This document shows positions 38,992 to 49,628 of a stretch of 64,000 nucleotides of DNA, in pieces (the first letter of the stretch is position 1; each line of letters opens with the position of its first letter). Source of the DNA: Arbacia lixula (Eukaryota > Echinodermata > Echinoidea > Arbacioida > Arbaciidae); NCBI GenBank assembly GCA_963669155.1, contig OZ022589.1:18905787-18969786 (forward strand), written 5' to 3'. A program made the translations under genes and the position numbers. The notes beneath the pieces were generated by a model. It was not told where the DNA came from. It saw only the letters and a program-made list of their open reading frames with translations, and made no database searches.

Positions 38992-38996
38992 CCCTG
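38903..38996. repeat. (CT)n microsatellite
   Basis: Two CT blocks around a C9 run. Confidence 0.95.
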
Positions 38997-39070
38997 TGCC
39001 AGATAAACAACTGCTCTGTATAGTTTGTGTGCATTGTTGGTGACAAAATTCAAACATGGAGAATGAAGAG

Positions 39071-39558
39071 TTAAAGGGATAGTTCACCCAAAAATAAGTT
39101 GGTTTCAATAAAACCGGAAACATGAAAGAAACATGTTGGTGAAAGTTTGACGAAAATCCGTCAACGGATGAGAAAGTTATGATCATTTTAAATTTCAATT
39201 TTGTGTCGTCACGTGCGAGGTGCTCTTCTATATGTTGTGTACAAAATAATTCCATATATTGCTCTTTTCTGTTTTCGTTTTCTTCACACAGATATGTATG
39301 CAAGAACGTATTTCTAATGATGTATCAAATGCACAGTTAAAAGGATACATATCTTTTAAACAAAATGCAAATTTTCGAAAAAACAAATATACACAACATA
39401 TTGGAGAGCACCTCGCACGTGATGTAACAAAATCAAAACTTTAAAAGATCATAACTGTTTTCACCCTTTGACAGATTTTCATCAAACCTTCACTGATATG
39501 TTTCTTTCATGTGCCTCCTTATATTCAATTATAATTATAGGGTGAACTATTCTTTTAA
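39071..39558. mobile_element. MITE family A, copy 2
   Basis: 488 bp with ends TTAAAGGGATAGTTCACCC and AGGGTGAACTATTCTTTTAA. Long palindromic arms include GTCACGTGCGAGGTGCTCTT on the left and GAGCACCTCGCACGTGATGT on the right. The 60-150-codon frames around it are spurious. Confidence 0.9.
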
Positions 39559-39559
39559 G

Positions 39560-40110
39560 GGCGCGTTGTGTCTCGGTCAAACATCTCTAGATCGTAAAGA
39601 ACTCAATTATTCTGTTGAAGCTTCGAACAGAGTTGGACGAATGCACTGTAACTCATAATGACTTTATTCTGCATGATCTGAGTGATGACCATCAGACCTC
39701 CTGATGAGGTTTCTTCACCTTTCTAAATACGGCAAAATTAGCTATCCAGACGACATGCATACTAAGCAGTGCCCAAATGATACTATGCTACACCTTCGAT
39801 AACAATTGTAATCAAGGAAATAATGAAATAGATAAACACGCTGTCGCTCGACGAGGAAATATCAATCAAAGAATAGGAACAAAAACATTTTTAACTGATC
39901 TTAGAATGAATTAAAATTAAAACAATTGAAAGAACTACCGCCATTATCGTATTATCCATTCGACAAATATCTGTCCCAAACCTCCTTTGTGCAGAAGTGA
40001 TGTGTTTTTTCTATTGCGTAGCGCTCTATGAGGGCAACATTTATATAAATTCATGATTTTCACCATCCTTTTCTTAAAATTTAGAATATCCCTTTGCACA
40101 CACACACATC
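39560..40110. other. Intergenic, no gene seen
   Basis: AT-rich unique sequence. Confidence 0.5.
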
Positions 40111-40114
40111 ATCA

Positions 40115-40450
40115 TCTTCTTCTTCTTCTTCTTCTTCTTCTTCTTCTTCTTCTTCTTCTTCTTCTTCTTCTTCTTCTCCTTCTTCTTCTTCTTCTTTCAT
40201 TACTACTTCTCGTTCTTCTACTTTTTTCTTTCTCCCTTTCCCTCCCTCTTCCTCGTTCTCCCCTTCCTCCTCGTCCTCGTCGTCTTCCTCGTTGTCTTTC
40301 TTGTCTTCCACCTTTTCCTCTTCCTCGTCCTTCTCTTCTTAATTGTCCTCGTTGTCTTCCTCGTCGTCTTTCTCGTCGTCTTTCTCGTCCTCCACCTCGT
40401 TTTCTTCCACCTCCTCCTCTTCCTCTTCCTCCTCACCATCTTCCTCTCCT
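40115..40450. repeat. (CTT)n and CTC/CGT pyrimidine block
   Basis: Pure CTT at 40,116-40,176, then a degenerate TCCTCGTC-type pyrimidine block up to the left edge of the foldback element. Confidence 0.9.
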
Positions 40451-40470
40451 TTGATTTACAGATGTATAGT

Positions 40471-41279
40471 GTTAAGAAGAAGACAAAATAGGATTTAAAC
40501 ACAACCAAAAAAGTAATTCCCCCCCCCCCCCCTAAGCAAAATACCATAACTTTTTATCAAAGAAGTTTTGGGCAATTTAATTTAGCAGGATTGTTTTTTA
40601 ATTTATTGACTAACTTATGTGTGAAAATTACATTAATCCAATTAGTCATGCATGAGTGGGCAAATTTTATAGGCAAAAATGTCACTTTTCAAAAGTCACA
40701 AGGATAATTTTGGGATTCTGTCATATGAAGTTTTGATTAATTCCATTTCTGGTGTATACTTTATTTCCTTTCAATGTTTATCATCCATCTTTCGATGCAC
40801 TAACACCTATCCAGACACTCAACCCATCGTTCTGGTTGAGTGAGCACCGTTTAACAAATACTCATCCCGCTTGAGTTTGAAACTTTAAAAAAAATCTTTA
40901 TTTTGGTGAAAAAAATAAAACTCCGGATATTTTGACAAAGATGTAACATGACCTCTTATGTAAAAAAAAAAAAGAAGTCATTTTCGTGCTATGGTTGAGT
41001 GAAAATCGTACAATAAATGCCAAAATGTATTGTTAAAACGGCAGAAACAATTACCCTTGTGACTTTTGAAAAGTGAAATTTTTGCCTTTAAAATTTGCCC
41101 ACTCATACATGACTGATTGGATTAATGTGATTTTCACACAGAAGTTAGTCAATAAATTAAGGAACAATCCTGCCAAATTATTTTGCCCAAAACCTATCCA
41201 ATAAAAAGATTTGCTATTTTGCTTAGAGGGGGACTTACTTTTTTGTTGTGTTTAGTTGTCGTCTTCTTAACACGTTATA
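40471..41279. mobile_element. Foldback element, ~0.8 kb
   Basis: Two ~220-bp arms are inverted copies. Left-arm phrases: TTAAGAAGAAGACAA, AAACACAACCAAAAAAGTAA, CTAAGCAAAATACC, CACTTTTCAAAAGTCACAAG. The right arm carries their complements in mirror order (CTTGTGACTTTTGAAAAGTG ... GTCGTCTTCTTAAC). The central ~330 bp is unique and non-coding. The left C14 run is replaced by a short one on the right. Confidence 0.85.
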
Positions 41280-41284
41280 ATTTT

Positions 41285-42265
41285 GAATTATAGAAACACT
41301 GTCGATACGCCTTCTTCTCCATTTTCTCCTCCGCCTCCTTCTCCATCGCAATCTGTCTTGTAAAAACTTAAAATAACACTCCAAACTGCATCTTCCCTTC
41401 ATCTTCCCTTCTCTGCATTTGTCTCCCTTACAATGCTCCATTAAACCAATTCCTTTCCCCTCTGATGTTACCCCCCCCCCCCCCCCCCTTCTTATCGTCC
41501 CCCTCTAATACTCTGGCCCCATGGCCCACTTCTTTCGGGGAGAAATGGGGTCCAGTTTCGCCTGGATTCCAGAACTCACCTATCAGCTAATAGCTCGACC
41601 AGAGCGACGTCGTCAATGGATGTAGGCAATGCAAATAGGGAGAAATCGAGACGACGACAAACGTATTTTGGCGTGGGAGGGTAAAAGAGAAAATAAGTCT
41701 GGGAATTAGCTGTTGTTTTCCTACCCGATTTACGATACCGTGAATCGATACAGAAGGCTCCAAATGTTTGTATGTGTTTAGGCCGTATGGGAAATCGTAA
41801 TTGCAAAGTTACCCCTGGCAGTCGTAGCCTGAAATGCTGTTTGTGTCCCTTTCTCCTGACTCAAGTTCGCCTCTTGTACTTAATTTCGTTCTTCTTCCCT
41901 CTATTAATCATTCTATTTTATTGTTTTCCTTCTCTTTCGTCTTTTTTTTTTATATCATCAATATTTTACGTCTCATGCGTATCTAAATGGAAAAATATAA
42001 GAAATAATCGCGTTCCATTAGTGTAGACTCGTTGATCAACTTTCCTCTCACTTTCACACATTTACGGGACACTCGCACGGAACCAGCTTGTCTTGTGAGA
42101 GCTATGACGTCAGTGATTCCCTGCCGCGGCCAAACCAGAAGGACCCATGTGAACTGCCTGATGAGAGTGGCATGAAGGAACACCGCCGAGAGCGGCGGCG
42201 GCAGCGGCAGCGGCAGCGCCCATCCGTGTGAATGTGCCCGAATATGGTGTAGATATAGCTTGCAG
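41285..42265. other. Unique sequence, no supported gene
   Basis: C18 run at ~41,471-41,488. TGACGTCA at 42,105-42,112. A GCGGCGGCAGCGGCAG-type patch at 42,193-42,215 has no matching exon structure. Confidence 0.45.
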
Positions 42266-42268
42266 CAT

Positions 42269-42444
42269 CAAGGCCACCACACAAAATACGATTTGGCCAC
42301 CATTCGCCAGTCGTAAGGGTCTTCTACTGGACCTGTGACGTCACCTTCATGCACAAATCCAATAGCCGGGCCTTGCGATGCAGCCTGTCGCAGAGTCGTA
42401 TCGTCTAGTCGTATCGTCTGATCGTAGCGTCTGAGGTGGTCTTA
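42269..42444. mobile_element. MITE family B, copy 2
   Basis: Ends AAGGCCACCAC and GAGGTGGTCTTAA. TGACGTCA at 42,336-42,343, then CACAAATCCAATAGCCGGG, matching the 16.2-kb copy (CACAAATCCAATGACCGGG). Part of the right end is a short internal duplication of TCGTATCGTC. Confidence 0.85.
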
Positions 42445-42794
42445 AAAGGGTATGGAGGCACCCGTATTACCGGCGTTGAACCTGTTAGCTTTTCATACCT
42501 CATTTACCGAGGCTTAAATCGATGAGGGGCCTCAGATGTTTGATTTAACAGCAAAAGTGCAATGTGACGTCATATGCTCTCCATGCCCTCGTCATCACCT
42601 GCCGTCCTCTTTTGGCGAAACGTTTCGTCGTTCTCCTCTCTGATGTCTCGACCAATTTTCATCAGTATTTTCTTACATTATGCCTGCATGTCCATCTCTT
42701 GATACGACAACACGCCCTGGCTGCTTCCCCCGTTTTGAGGCCTTGATTTATTTCTTTCCCGAATCATAAGGAATAAGGGAGTGAAAAGAAACAA

Positions 42795-42862
<68 letters not shown>

Positions 42863-43295
42863 CAGAGAGACAGAGAAAAAAATAGGGGGTGGTGGAAGAG
42901 GAAGTACTACCAGACTGATAAAATAACCAAATAATCGATCAGTCCTTCCAAAGAAATTGTTTTTTGGGGTCTTTTAAGCTTATTTCATATATCATATTTG
43001 TATCGCACTGTCTTCCCGACACCAACGCGACTCTGCGCTAACATAGCTAATGAAGGTGAAGACTGATTGTTTTCTGCTAATTCAACTTGTCATTCCTCGC
43101 CCAAACATGTCTAAACATTGGGGACCAGGTGGGATAAATAAATAGCCCTGTATTGTGACAGTCCATCTGAGAGATTCAAACAAGCGCTGGCTGTAAGAAT
43201 GGGACAATATAGTTTGATTACATTTCGGATCAAATTGCCGTTTCGAGTCGGTAACGATACCGTAAATTTCATTAATCAACTGAATTATGTTAGTA
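42445..43295. other. Unique sequence with (GA)n
   Basis: TGACGTCA at 42,565-42,572; (GA)n at 42,798-42,866. No gene seen. Confidence 0.5.
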
Positions 43296-43299
43296 CCGG

Positions 43300-43670
43300 A
43301 AGAAAAAGAAGAAGGGGGAGGAGAAGTAGATGGTGAATAAGAGGAAGGGGCAGAGGAAGATGGAGAAGAAGAAGGAGAAGAAGAAGAAGAAGAAGAAGAA
43401 GAAGAAGAAGAAGAAGAAGAAGAAGAAGAAGAAGAAGAAGACGAAAACGACGATGAAGAAGAGGTGGAAGAAAGAAGGAGTAGAAGAAGACGAAGGAGAA
43501 GGAGAAGAAGAAGAGGAAAAAGAAGATGAAGAAGAAGAAGAAGACGAAAGGAAAGAAGAAGAAGAAGAAGAAGAAGAAGAAGAAGAAGAAGAAGAAGAAG
43601 AAGAAAACAAAAGAAGGAGGAGGACGAGGAGGAGAAGGAGAAATAGGATGAGGAGGGCCAGAACAGAAGA
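43300..43670. repeat. (GAA)n array
   Basis: Purine strand of GAA/GGA triplets, purest at 43,371-43,440 and 43,555-43,605. Frames over it are poly-Lys/Glu or poly-Phe/Ser artefacts. Confidence 0.95.
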
Positions 43671-44140
43671 ACAATTGTGAAAACAATTATACCGGAGAAA
43701 GGTTAGTGAAGAATATGGTGTGGAAAAAAGAAAACGATCTAATACAGTAATATGAAAAAATTAAACTAATCATGATGTTAAGAGCAAAAAGTATGAGAAA
43801 ATATGAATCTGAAACCAGATCACCACTTTGTAGAGCTAACTATTTCCGCATTCCGATTTCTGCGTTTGTTATTTCATCCCCCAATTTCCGTCATTGATCC
43901 TATGATGAACCAGAAAATCGTCGGAAAAATAATTATGGGAAGTGTAACCCTTTTGCATAGAATAGCAAATTCTGTAAAGAAGCAAAAAAAAATTAAAAAA
44001 AATTAAAAGATGGATGGACCACAAGTACATAATGTTCAGCTGATGATGAATCATCCACGTACGTACAGCATGCCTACTACATATCTCTACGCAATCACAC
44101 CTTATGACAATGTTAACAAGACATGTCCCTTATCAATGCG
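43671..44140. other. Unique sequence
   Basis: No gene seen. Confidence 0.5.
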
Positions 44141-44142
44141 AC

Positions 44143-44309
44143 TGAGGCCACCGCACATGGCACGATCCGATCAGCCGTACGACTCTGCGACTGGCTGAAT
44201 CGCAGAACCCGGTCATGGGATTTGTACAAGAAGCTGACGTCACATTTCCAGTCGGAGGCCCTCACGACTCCAGAATCGTGGCAAACTCGTGTCGTCTGTG
44301 CTGGCCTTG
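44143..44309. mobile_element. MITE family B, copy 3
   Basis: Ends GAGGCCACCGCACATGGCAC and GTGCTGGCCTTGA. Perfect TGACGTCA at 44,235-44,242. Shares CGCAGAACCCGGTCATGGGA with GCTGAACCCAGACATAGAAT of the 55.1-kb copy. Confidence 0.85.
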
Positions 44310-44543
44310 AGATGCTGATGCTCCTAATGAGTTTGGTGATGTGGCCAGTGTCTACAGGTTAAACTATTAACATAATAAACTTTATTTTTGACGACATTTC
44401 AATTGTAATATAGAGTTCAATATGAATCGATTACATTTCACTCTGCAGGTCGTATATTATGTAGTATGCGGTCCTACATGTATCGGCAGTCATGTTCCTC
44501 TACACACTGTGTTGTATGGTATCTACATTACCTTATACTGTAG

Positions 44544-44884
44544 TAGTCCAGCAGCATGAACATCCCTGTGGGATTTTTTGTATGAAAGCAAGCCACCCAT
44601 CCAGATGTCTCAAGGGTACCCCAATGAACAATAAAAAACATGTTGGCAATTTTGTAACCCTGGCAGATAATAGTTATTAAGAATGAAAAGAACACAACAA
44701 AATTGTACTTGGAATAACCTCTTTTTTTAGGGGTAGGTCAATGCTTGTATAGAGAGTGCTTCAAAAAACAATATTTTTGTGAGGTGATGTCAAACTCAGT
44801 ATATAATTATCAGCAAGCATAATATGTAAAGCAAAGCACAAACCTTATTTAGTTGAAATCGGTTCAGAAACAGCTGAGATATCC
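44544..44884 (+). repeat. Left terminal inverted repeat
   Basis: Inverted copy of 49,629-49,979, with the outer ~120 bp clearly the best conserved. Similarity fades inside GAAATCGGTTCAGAAACAGC. Confidence 0.85.
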
Positions 44885-45287
44885 ATGAATATAACATTTA
44901 CAGTAAAGGTGACGGAACAATTTTTCGTTAATAATTTGGGAAAATATCATGAAATCCTAACACATTTGTTAAACTGTCTGATACATGTTCTAAATTTTTT
45001 CTAAAGAACATTTTCACTTGGCAGACTCCTTGATCGAATGACAGAACCATTCTAGATACAAATGGGATATGTTGAAATATTTAAGCTACAATAATGTCCC
45101 CATATAATACACAAGCAATACAGATTATGCATGTCCATTACCTGGTATGAAATGGAGAAGTCTACAAGTACAGTACCAGTTAACTGGGTAAACATAACAT
45201 TATGTTTGTAGACATATCAACTAAACTTCGCATGTCTTTAGATGGATTGGTACATAAATGTCACACTTTAATCAGCTAGCACATGAT

Positions 45288-45593
45288 TTACATCAAGTTT
45301 TCAACATCGTCCTCGTCATCTCCAGAGTCGTCACCCTCTTCATCATGAAATGACATCTCAGGATTGTCACACCCCTCACCGAGATCACAGGCACATAAAT
45401 CTGTGCAGTTTAATCCTGCCTTGCGACAGGAGCACCTAGCATCGTCACATTTTGACCTTGTGTTTCCGCACTTCACCAGCTGAATGACCGCGTTTGGTGC
45501 AGGCTGTTGCTTAGTCATCATAGGAACCCAAGCACCGTCTTCAAAGCTCCAGCCATAGTCCTGTGGGTACCTCTGGGTTTGGAACAGTGTCAT
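45288..45593 (-). pseudogene. Transposon gene, C-terminal CXC part
   Basis: Frame-shifted continuation of the upstream nuclease frame (useful from about 45,570 down). It begins QDYGWSFEDGAWVP, the tryptophan-rich linker usual before the cysteine domain, then CGNTRSKCDDARCSCRKAGL and NCTDLCACDLGEGCDNP: a cysteine array of the Tesmin/TSO1 CXC type, a likely DNA-binding zinc module. The tail is acidic (DDSGDDEDD). A single-base shift at about 45,555-45,590 separates it from the preceding frame. Confidence 0.75.
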
Positions 45594-46317
45594 TGTCCAA
45601 CATGATTGCTTGGTAGTGTGCCCTCAAGATTGCTTGTCGCAGTGCCTCTTGTGTAGGTGGCAACCTCTCTGACTCGGCCTGTTTCTTTGTGAAGAGCCAC
45701 CATCTCAGCTTTTCTACCTTAGCACTTTTGCTCTCTGGGACGTAGACCTTGCAGAGGAACTCTTCGAGACCATCATATATGGTATCACTTGGCCTTGGCA
45801 TGGTTCCTAGACTTCTCAGAGCAGATATCTCGTTGCTATCATCCCCTGTGTCACGGAAGATCTTCCAGAATGCAAGTTTGCCATTGCCAGCAAAGCCCCC
45901 TGTGTTGTCAGCTTCACTAAAGGCATGCAATCCTGGCAAAGCAGCAGCCTTTTTTGGTCCCATGGCTTCGTAGATTGGTCCCAGGGGGATGACTCGTCGC
46001 TTCGCACCTACTCCAGTTACAAAGTCAGTGTTGCTGCATAACTTAAGGTACCGCCGGATTGCAAGAACGAAGATATCGGTGTCGGGCGAATGAATGTTGA
46101 TGATGGAAGCCCCACTAGCAGTTGCGTCATCAGCATGCAGGATAAGTTTTATGTCTGCCTCTTCCTGCTGACTTTCAAAATGGCTGATATTTTTGTGCGT
46201 AGCTCGACACTGTGTGCCCCATGCGACCACCATCTGTTTCTGTTCGGCATGCGCCTTCATCAGCATTTTCTCTGCAAGATAGCCAGTGAGCTCCATCTTT
46301 GTTTTCACCTGAGACAA
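45541..46317 (-). pseudogene. Transposon gene, PIN/FEN-like nuclease region
   Basis: The longest intact piece, ~258 codons. Visible motifs: KTKMELTGYLAEKML; EEADIKLILHADDA, with the acidic E-AD typical of FEN/XPG-like PIN folds; IHSPDTDIFVLAIRRY, the S-DTD-VL strand expected to supply further metal-binding Asp; GPKKAAALPGLHAFSEADNTGGFAGNGK, the H-x-x-x-x-x-D-x-T-GGF/SF block of the family; and PPTQEALRQAILRAHYQA near the end. It is in the same frame as the piece at 46,321-46,590, parted only by one TGA (46,321-46,323), so a nonsense mutation lies inside the nuclease. Confidence 0.75.
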
Positions 46318-46320
46318 GAG

Positions 46321-46590
46321 TCATTTCAGTGGAACCTTTGCTATGTTTGTAGCATCTGTTATGTGGTAGGCGATGACTGGCTGACCCCCCTGCCTTCTGT
46401 CACGTGTGATACTCCTCAGAGAGGTTGGAACATCATATCGATCAAAGACCAGATGGATTTCATCGGCATCACTGTATTTCTCAAGGATACGGTCGGTGAA
46501 CTGGTCAGCCAGCTGGTTACAATATGTGATGTTGTTTGACTTGTGTAGGGCCTGGACATCTGCCATGGCATCGACAATGGCCACTTTCAT
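46321..46590 (-). pseudogene. Transposon gene, N-terminal part of the nuclease
   Basis: IVDAMADVQALHK, then YCNQLADQFTDRILEKYSDA and EIHLVFDRYDVPTSLRS. The VVD/IVD and VFDRYD acidic motifs are where PIN/FEN-like folds hold their first metal-binding residues. It ends at an in-frame TGA before the next nuclease piece. The piece upstream (46,587-46,940) is in another frame, so a one-base shift lies at about 46,590. Confidence 0.7.
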
Positions 46591-46940
46591 TGCTGCAGGT
46601 CTGTTTCCAGGTTCTGTGCCATTGTCAGGAAGTGATCCTTCTGCATCAGTGACATTTTTGGGAGCTTCTCAAGGATGGCCATCAGACTGCTCTTCGGGTG
46701 GCAGTGTAGCATTGTTCCATCAGCGGCAAACATTAAATTTGGCACTACTGACAACTCATGTCTACTGATCGTCTCCTCCAGGTTTATGCTGGGTCTGGAC
46801 TTCGACACCAACAACATGCTGGTGAACAGTCTGCGATCTTCTTTGAGCTCCACTTCCTTGTCTCCAGTGTTGACGTTCACTCGTTTCCCCGATGTTTTCC
46901 ATGTCTGAAGCTTAAATTCCTCTTCTTCATTTTGTCCCAT
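46587..46940 (-). pseudogene. Transposon gene, middle piece
   Basis: Unrecognised fold. Carries ELKEDRRLFTSMLLVSKSRP, NLEETISRHELSVVP and ADGTMLHCHPKSSLMAILEK, the block that normally precedes the nuclease in this family. The part encoded by 46,757-46,867 is the source of the inverted duplication at 47,131-47,241. Confidence 0.65.
46757..46867. repeat. Inverted duplication, source arm
   Basis: 111 bp, inverted copy at 47,131-47,241 with four mismatches by eye (~96% identical), separated by 263 bp. This arm is read in sense within the transposon gene, so it is the original. Confidence 0.85.
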
Positions 46941-47130
46941 ACATTGACGTCTGCTGAACTAATGCGGTCGGTGACGAATTCCTCAAACAACTTCTGGCCA
47001 ATGATGCTTTCCGCGCACAGATCACTCTTGACCTTCTCTGGCATGACTGCCTTTGTCACCGGGTTGAACAGGTCACCGCTTTCGTCTTCAAATGGGTTTG
47101 TGACTCTTCCAATAGTGGATGTGAGCGATT
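46877..47130 (-). pseudogene. Transposon gene, piece containing TNPFEDESGDL
   Basis: SLTSTIGRVTNPFEDESGDL, then ESIIGQKLFEEFVTDRISSA and DVNVWDKMKKRNLSF. It overlaps the next piece in a different frame (shift near 46,930). Codons further upstream in this frame (47,131-47,212) read the antisense of the duplicated block and are not original coding. Confidence 0.6.
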
Positions 47131-47241
47131 CTGGAGACAAGGTAGGGGAGCTCAAAGAAGATCGCAGACTGTTCACCCGCATGTTGTTGGTGTCGAAGTC
47201 CAGACCCAGCATAAACCTGGAGGAGACGATCGGTAGACATG
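47131..47241. repeat. Inverted duplication, inserted arm
   Basis: Antisense copy of 46,757-46,867 lodged between coding blocks ending SAAVAAAAR-like (minus strand ~47,245) and SLTSTIGRVTNPF. It disrupts the transposon gene. Confidence 0.8.
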
Positions 47242-47900
47242 TCTTGCTGCAGCTGCAACTGCAGCTGAGAGGGTATGATGACGCGTCTGAGCAGGCGATG
47301 CGAATCCAGCAATGTCACAGGCTTCGTCGGCAAGTCTGGCCAGTTCTGGTGAGATTAAGAAGAACTTGGAACGAGCGTAGGCATTCCCCCAGCTACCTTC
47401 ATGGAGCGGTTGATGTGTTCAAGTGCGTGGCCTGCCCCTACAGCACAGAATCTGAATGCCACATTCCCATTCTTGTTCACCACCCAGTTTCCCTCCATGA
47501 ATTCCTGATAGGTATCAGGGTCTGAACGTCTTAGGAGTTCCATGTCAGCCAGATACAGTGGCATCAAGCGAGCTAGTTCTGCTTGTCCAGGGCGAAGAAG
47601 TGCTTGGTGAAGTTCTCTATTGACCGGATGTGTAGGTTCCAGTCTCCGACTCTGACAGACCTGATGAACATAAGCATCTCCATGATCATCTGCATGTACA
47701 TCACAACTAGCAGGGGCTTCTTTTCATTTGCAGCATCAAACTGAGCCATCTTCTCTGTCACACCGCATGCCTGGATTGTCTGAACTATAGCAGAGTGCGC
47801 TTTCTGTATGTCTTCACAGCTGCCATCTCTACATAACCGAGCAAGAGCTTGTGCTGCTTCTGTGAGAATTCCTTGTTGATTTGGGTGGTCATGAAGAAAC
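47242..47900 (-). pseudogene. Transposon gene, pieces upstream of the inverted duplication
   Basis: Reading minus: EAAQALARLCRDGSCEDIQK and HSAIVQTIQACG, then TEKMAQFDAANEKKPLLVVM and IENFTKHFFAL (47,573-47,761); shift; MPLYLADMELLRRSDPDTYQ and VNKNGNVAFRFCAVGAGHAL (47,355-47,567); shift; FFLISPELARLADEACDIAG and FASPAQTRHHTLSAAV (to ~47,245). At least two frameshifts. The order of motifs fits the family's middle region. No known enzymatic fold recognised in this part. Confidence 0.65.
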
Positions 47901-48227
47901 GCAGTCTAGTACAGATGGAACAGTGTCTGTAGTGGGACCACATGTGCTTCTATTACTCTTCTGACATGTTTTCCTTCAAGGATTTGCCTCACTGTGGTTG
48001 GTCCATACAAATTGGCTTCCGTCCAACAGAAATCTATCCCGCTGTTCTCGATGTAGGTGCAAATGCAGCGGAGCTGTGCCATCACGTGAAGTTCTCCTGG
48101 CCGCAGTCTTCCATGTCATTGCGGGTCATCTGCTGCTTTGCCGGTTTGTATACAGGTGCAGGTGCAGCAATCAGGGGCGGTGTGCCTACTCGTGTGGTTG
48201 GTAGTACCTCACTGGCAGTCATTAGGA

Positions 48228-48564
48228 AGCTTTCGTTATAGCCCCGCGGACGGTAAAGAGCAATCTGGTCTAGCCGTCCGTCCGCGGGAGTCACAGGCGC
48301 TTTCGTAAAATAAGACAGAGAACGCGAACGGCGGTCCGTGGGACGTCATCTGACCCCCTGACACCCCCCGACCCGGGCGCACGTGCGATTTGCAATGACA
48401 TCATATGTACGGGCGCTGATTGGCTGCTCTCCGCAACTCGTCGTGAACGAAAAACTTCAAAATTCACATCCGCGCGGATAGCGAGGCCGAGGGTGGCGCA
48501 TGCGCAGATCGATCTTCGTATCGGATTACCGTACTGGAGCCCGTCCGTCCTCAAAACGAAAGCT
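48228..48564. mobile_element. Small GC-rich palindromic insertion in the transposon
   Basis: 337 bp with perfect 10-bp inverted ends AGCTTTCGTT / AACGAAAGCT, and an inner hairpin CCGCGGACGG...CCGTCCGTCCGCGG. Much GC-richer than the host element and lacks its coding motifs. Likely a MITE nested in the transposon. Confidence 0.6.
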
Positions 48565-48825
48565 CGCTATTGAGTGGTCTGCTGACCACGTCGGGACATC
48601 ATTATTTCCTTGAGTGACAGTTTCATGTTTGTCTGGAAGTAGGACTGTCTCTTCTCTGACCGTCTGCTGATGGGACCTAACCAGGATCCGACCCATCAGC
48701 CAGGCGACATCTGGAAGGGAATCATCTAAAGGTTGTAGAGGATCCTTTTTAAGACTGAAGGAGGCATAAACATGGCCTTGTGGTTTGAGAGATGGCTTCG
48801 GGCACTCCAGCAGCTTGGGCGTTGC

Positions 48826-49170
48826 CTAGCTCATAAGATCCTTTGCGGAGTCTTCCAGATCTTGGCGAGGCGGTTCTAGTCGAGGTGTATCATCATCTTG
48901 CTGGCATCTTTGGTAAATGACCATTGCTGTCCCATGCAGGGTGCGCTTTCCATCGCGAGTGTCTTCCGCAAAGTCCACTTTGTCTACTGCGAAATATATG
49001 TGTCTTCCCTTTACAATGTCCGTGGGTATGTAGACACTATCGTTGGCCTTCATTCGTTGTAGGACAGAAGTCGCAACTTGCCCTTCCATCCGCAGGAGTC
49101 GTGTATATCCCACAGACATTCCAAACCTATTCAAAATGTTGACGCTCCAACTGCAAGCTGTTGTGGCATT
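48826..49170 (-). pseudogene. Transposon gene, N-terminal region, second frame
   Basis: NILNRFGMSVGYTRLLRMEG, QVATSVLQRMKANDSVYIPT, GRHIYFAVDKVDFAEDTRDG, KRTLHGTAMVIYQRCQ. The 'FAVDxxDFAEDTxDGKxTLHGT' block is a strong signature of this gene family. The upstream piece is in another frame, with the shift near 49,165. Confidence 0.7.
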
Positions 49171-49550
49171 TCGCGCATCTTCCAGAGGGACTGTGACTTC
49201 CTGTTGCTGACTTGGTACCTGGACAGGAACATGCTCACTGTGCCTTGGGCTAGACTGATGGAATGTTTGTTCACCTGCGATGACTTCGTATCTGTGGACA
49301 GAGTAGTGTGTGGCCCTTGAATCACCCACCGAAAACAGCAGTACAGCTTTTTGGGTACATGTTTGCTTGTCACGTCTGTGAAAGAGCCTTCAAACGTCCA
49401 TACCTCTGCTTTGCTGATGGCTTTTCTGAGAATGTTAGCTGCTCTGTACAGGGTGTTCATGTCCTCCTCAGTGTTTGTAATGGTATCCTCCACCAACTGG
49501 ACTGCAGCGTCTCTCGTTCTCTTTAGCATTACACGTTTAGCTTCAGTCAC
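49131..49550 (-). pseudogene. Transposon gene, N-terminal region, first frame
   Basis: EEDMNTLYRAANILRKAI, WTFEGSFTDVTSKHVPKKLY and FFRWVIQGP-like text, then SQVNKHSISLAQGTV and MREMPQQLAVG. The initiation codon is uncertain; the frame opens close to the inner edge of the right TIR, so little or nothing of the gene lies outside the element. Confidence 0.65.
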
Positions 49551-49628
49551 GCGTAATATTTCATAACATTTTCTTTAAAAAATCAAATAAAAGTTGGTTT
49601 GCCACAAATATCATGAAAAATATATATA

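Noticed and set aside
46758..47525. 255-codon plus-strand frame across the transposon
   Set aside because: Antisense to recognised coding motifs; its two similar halves come from the inverted duplication.
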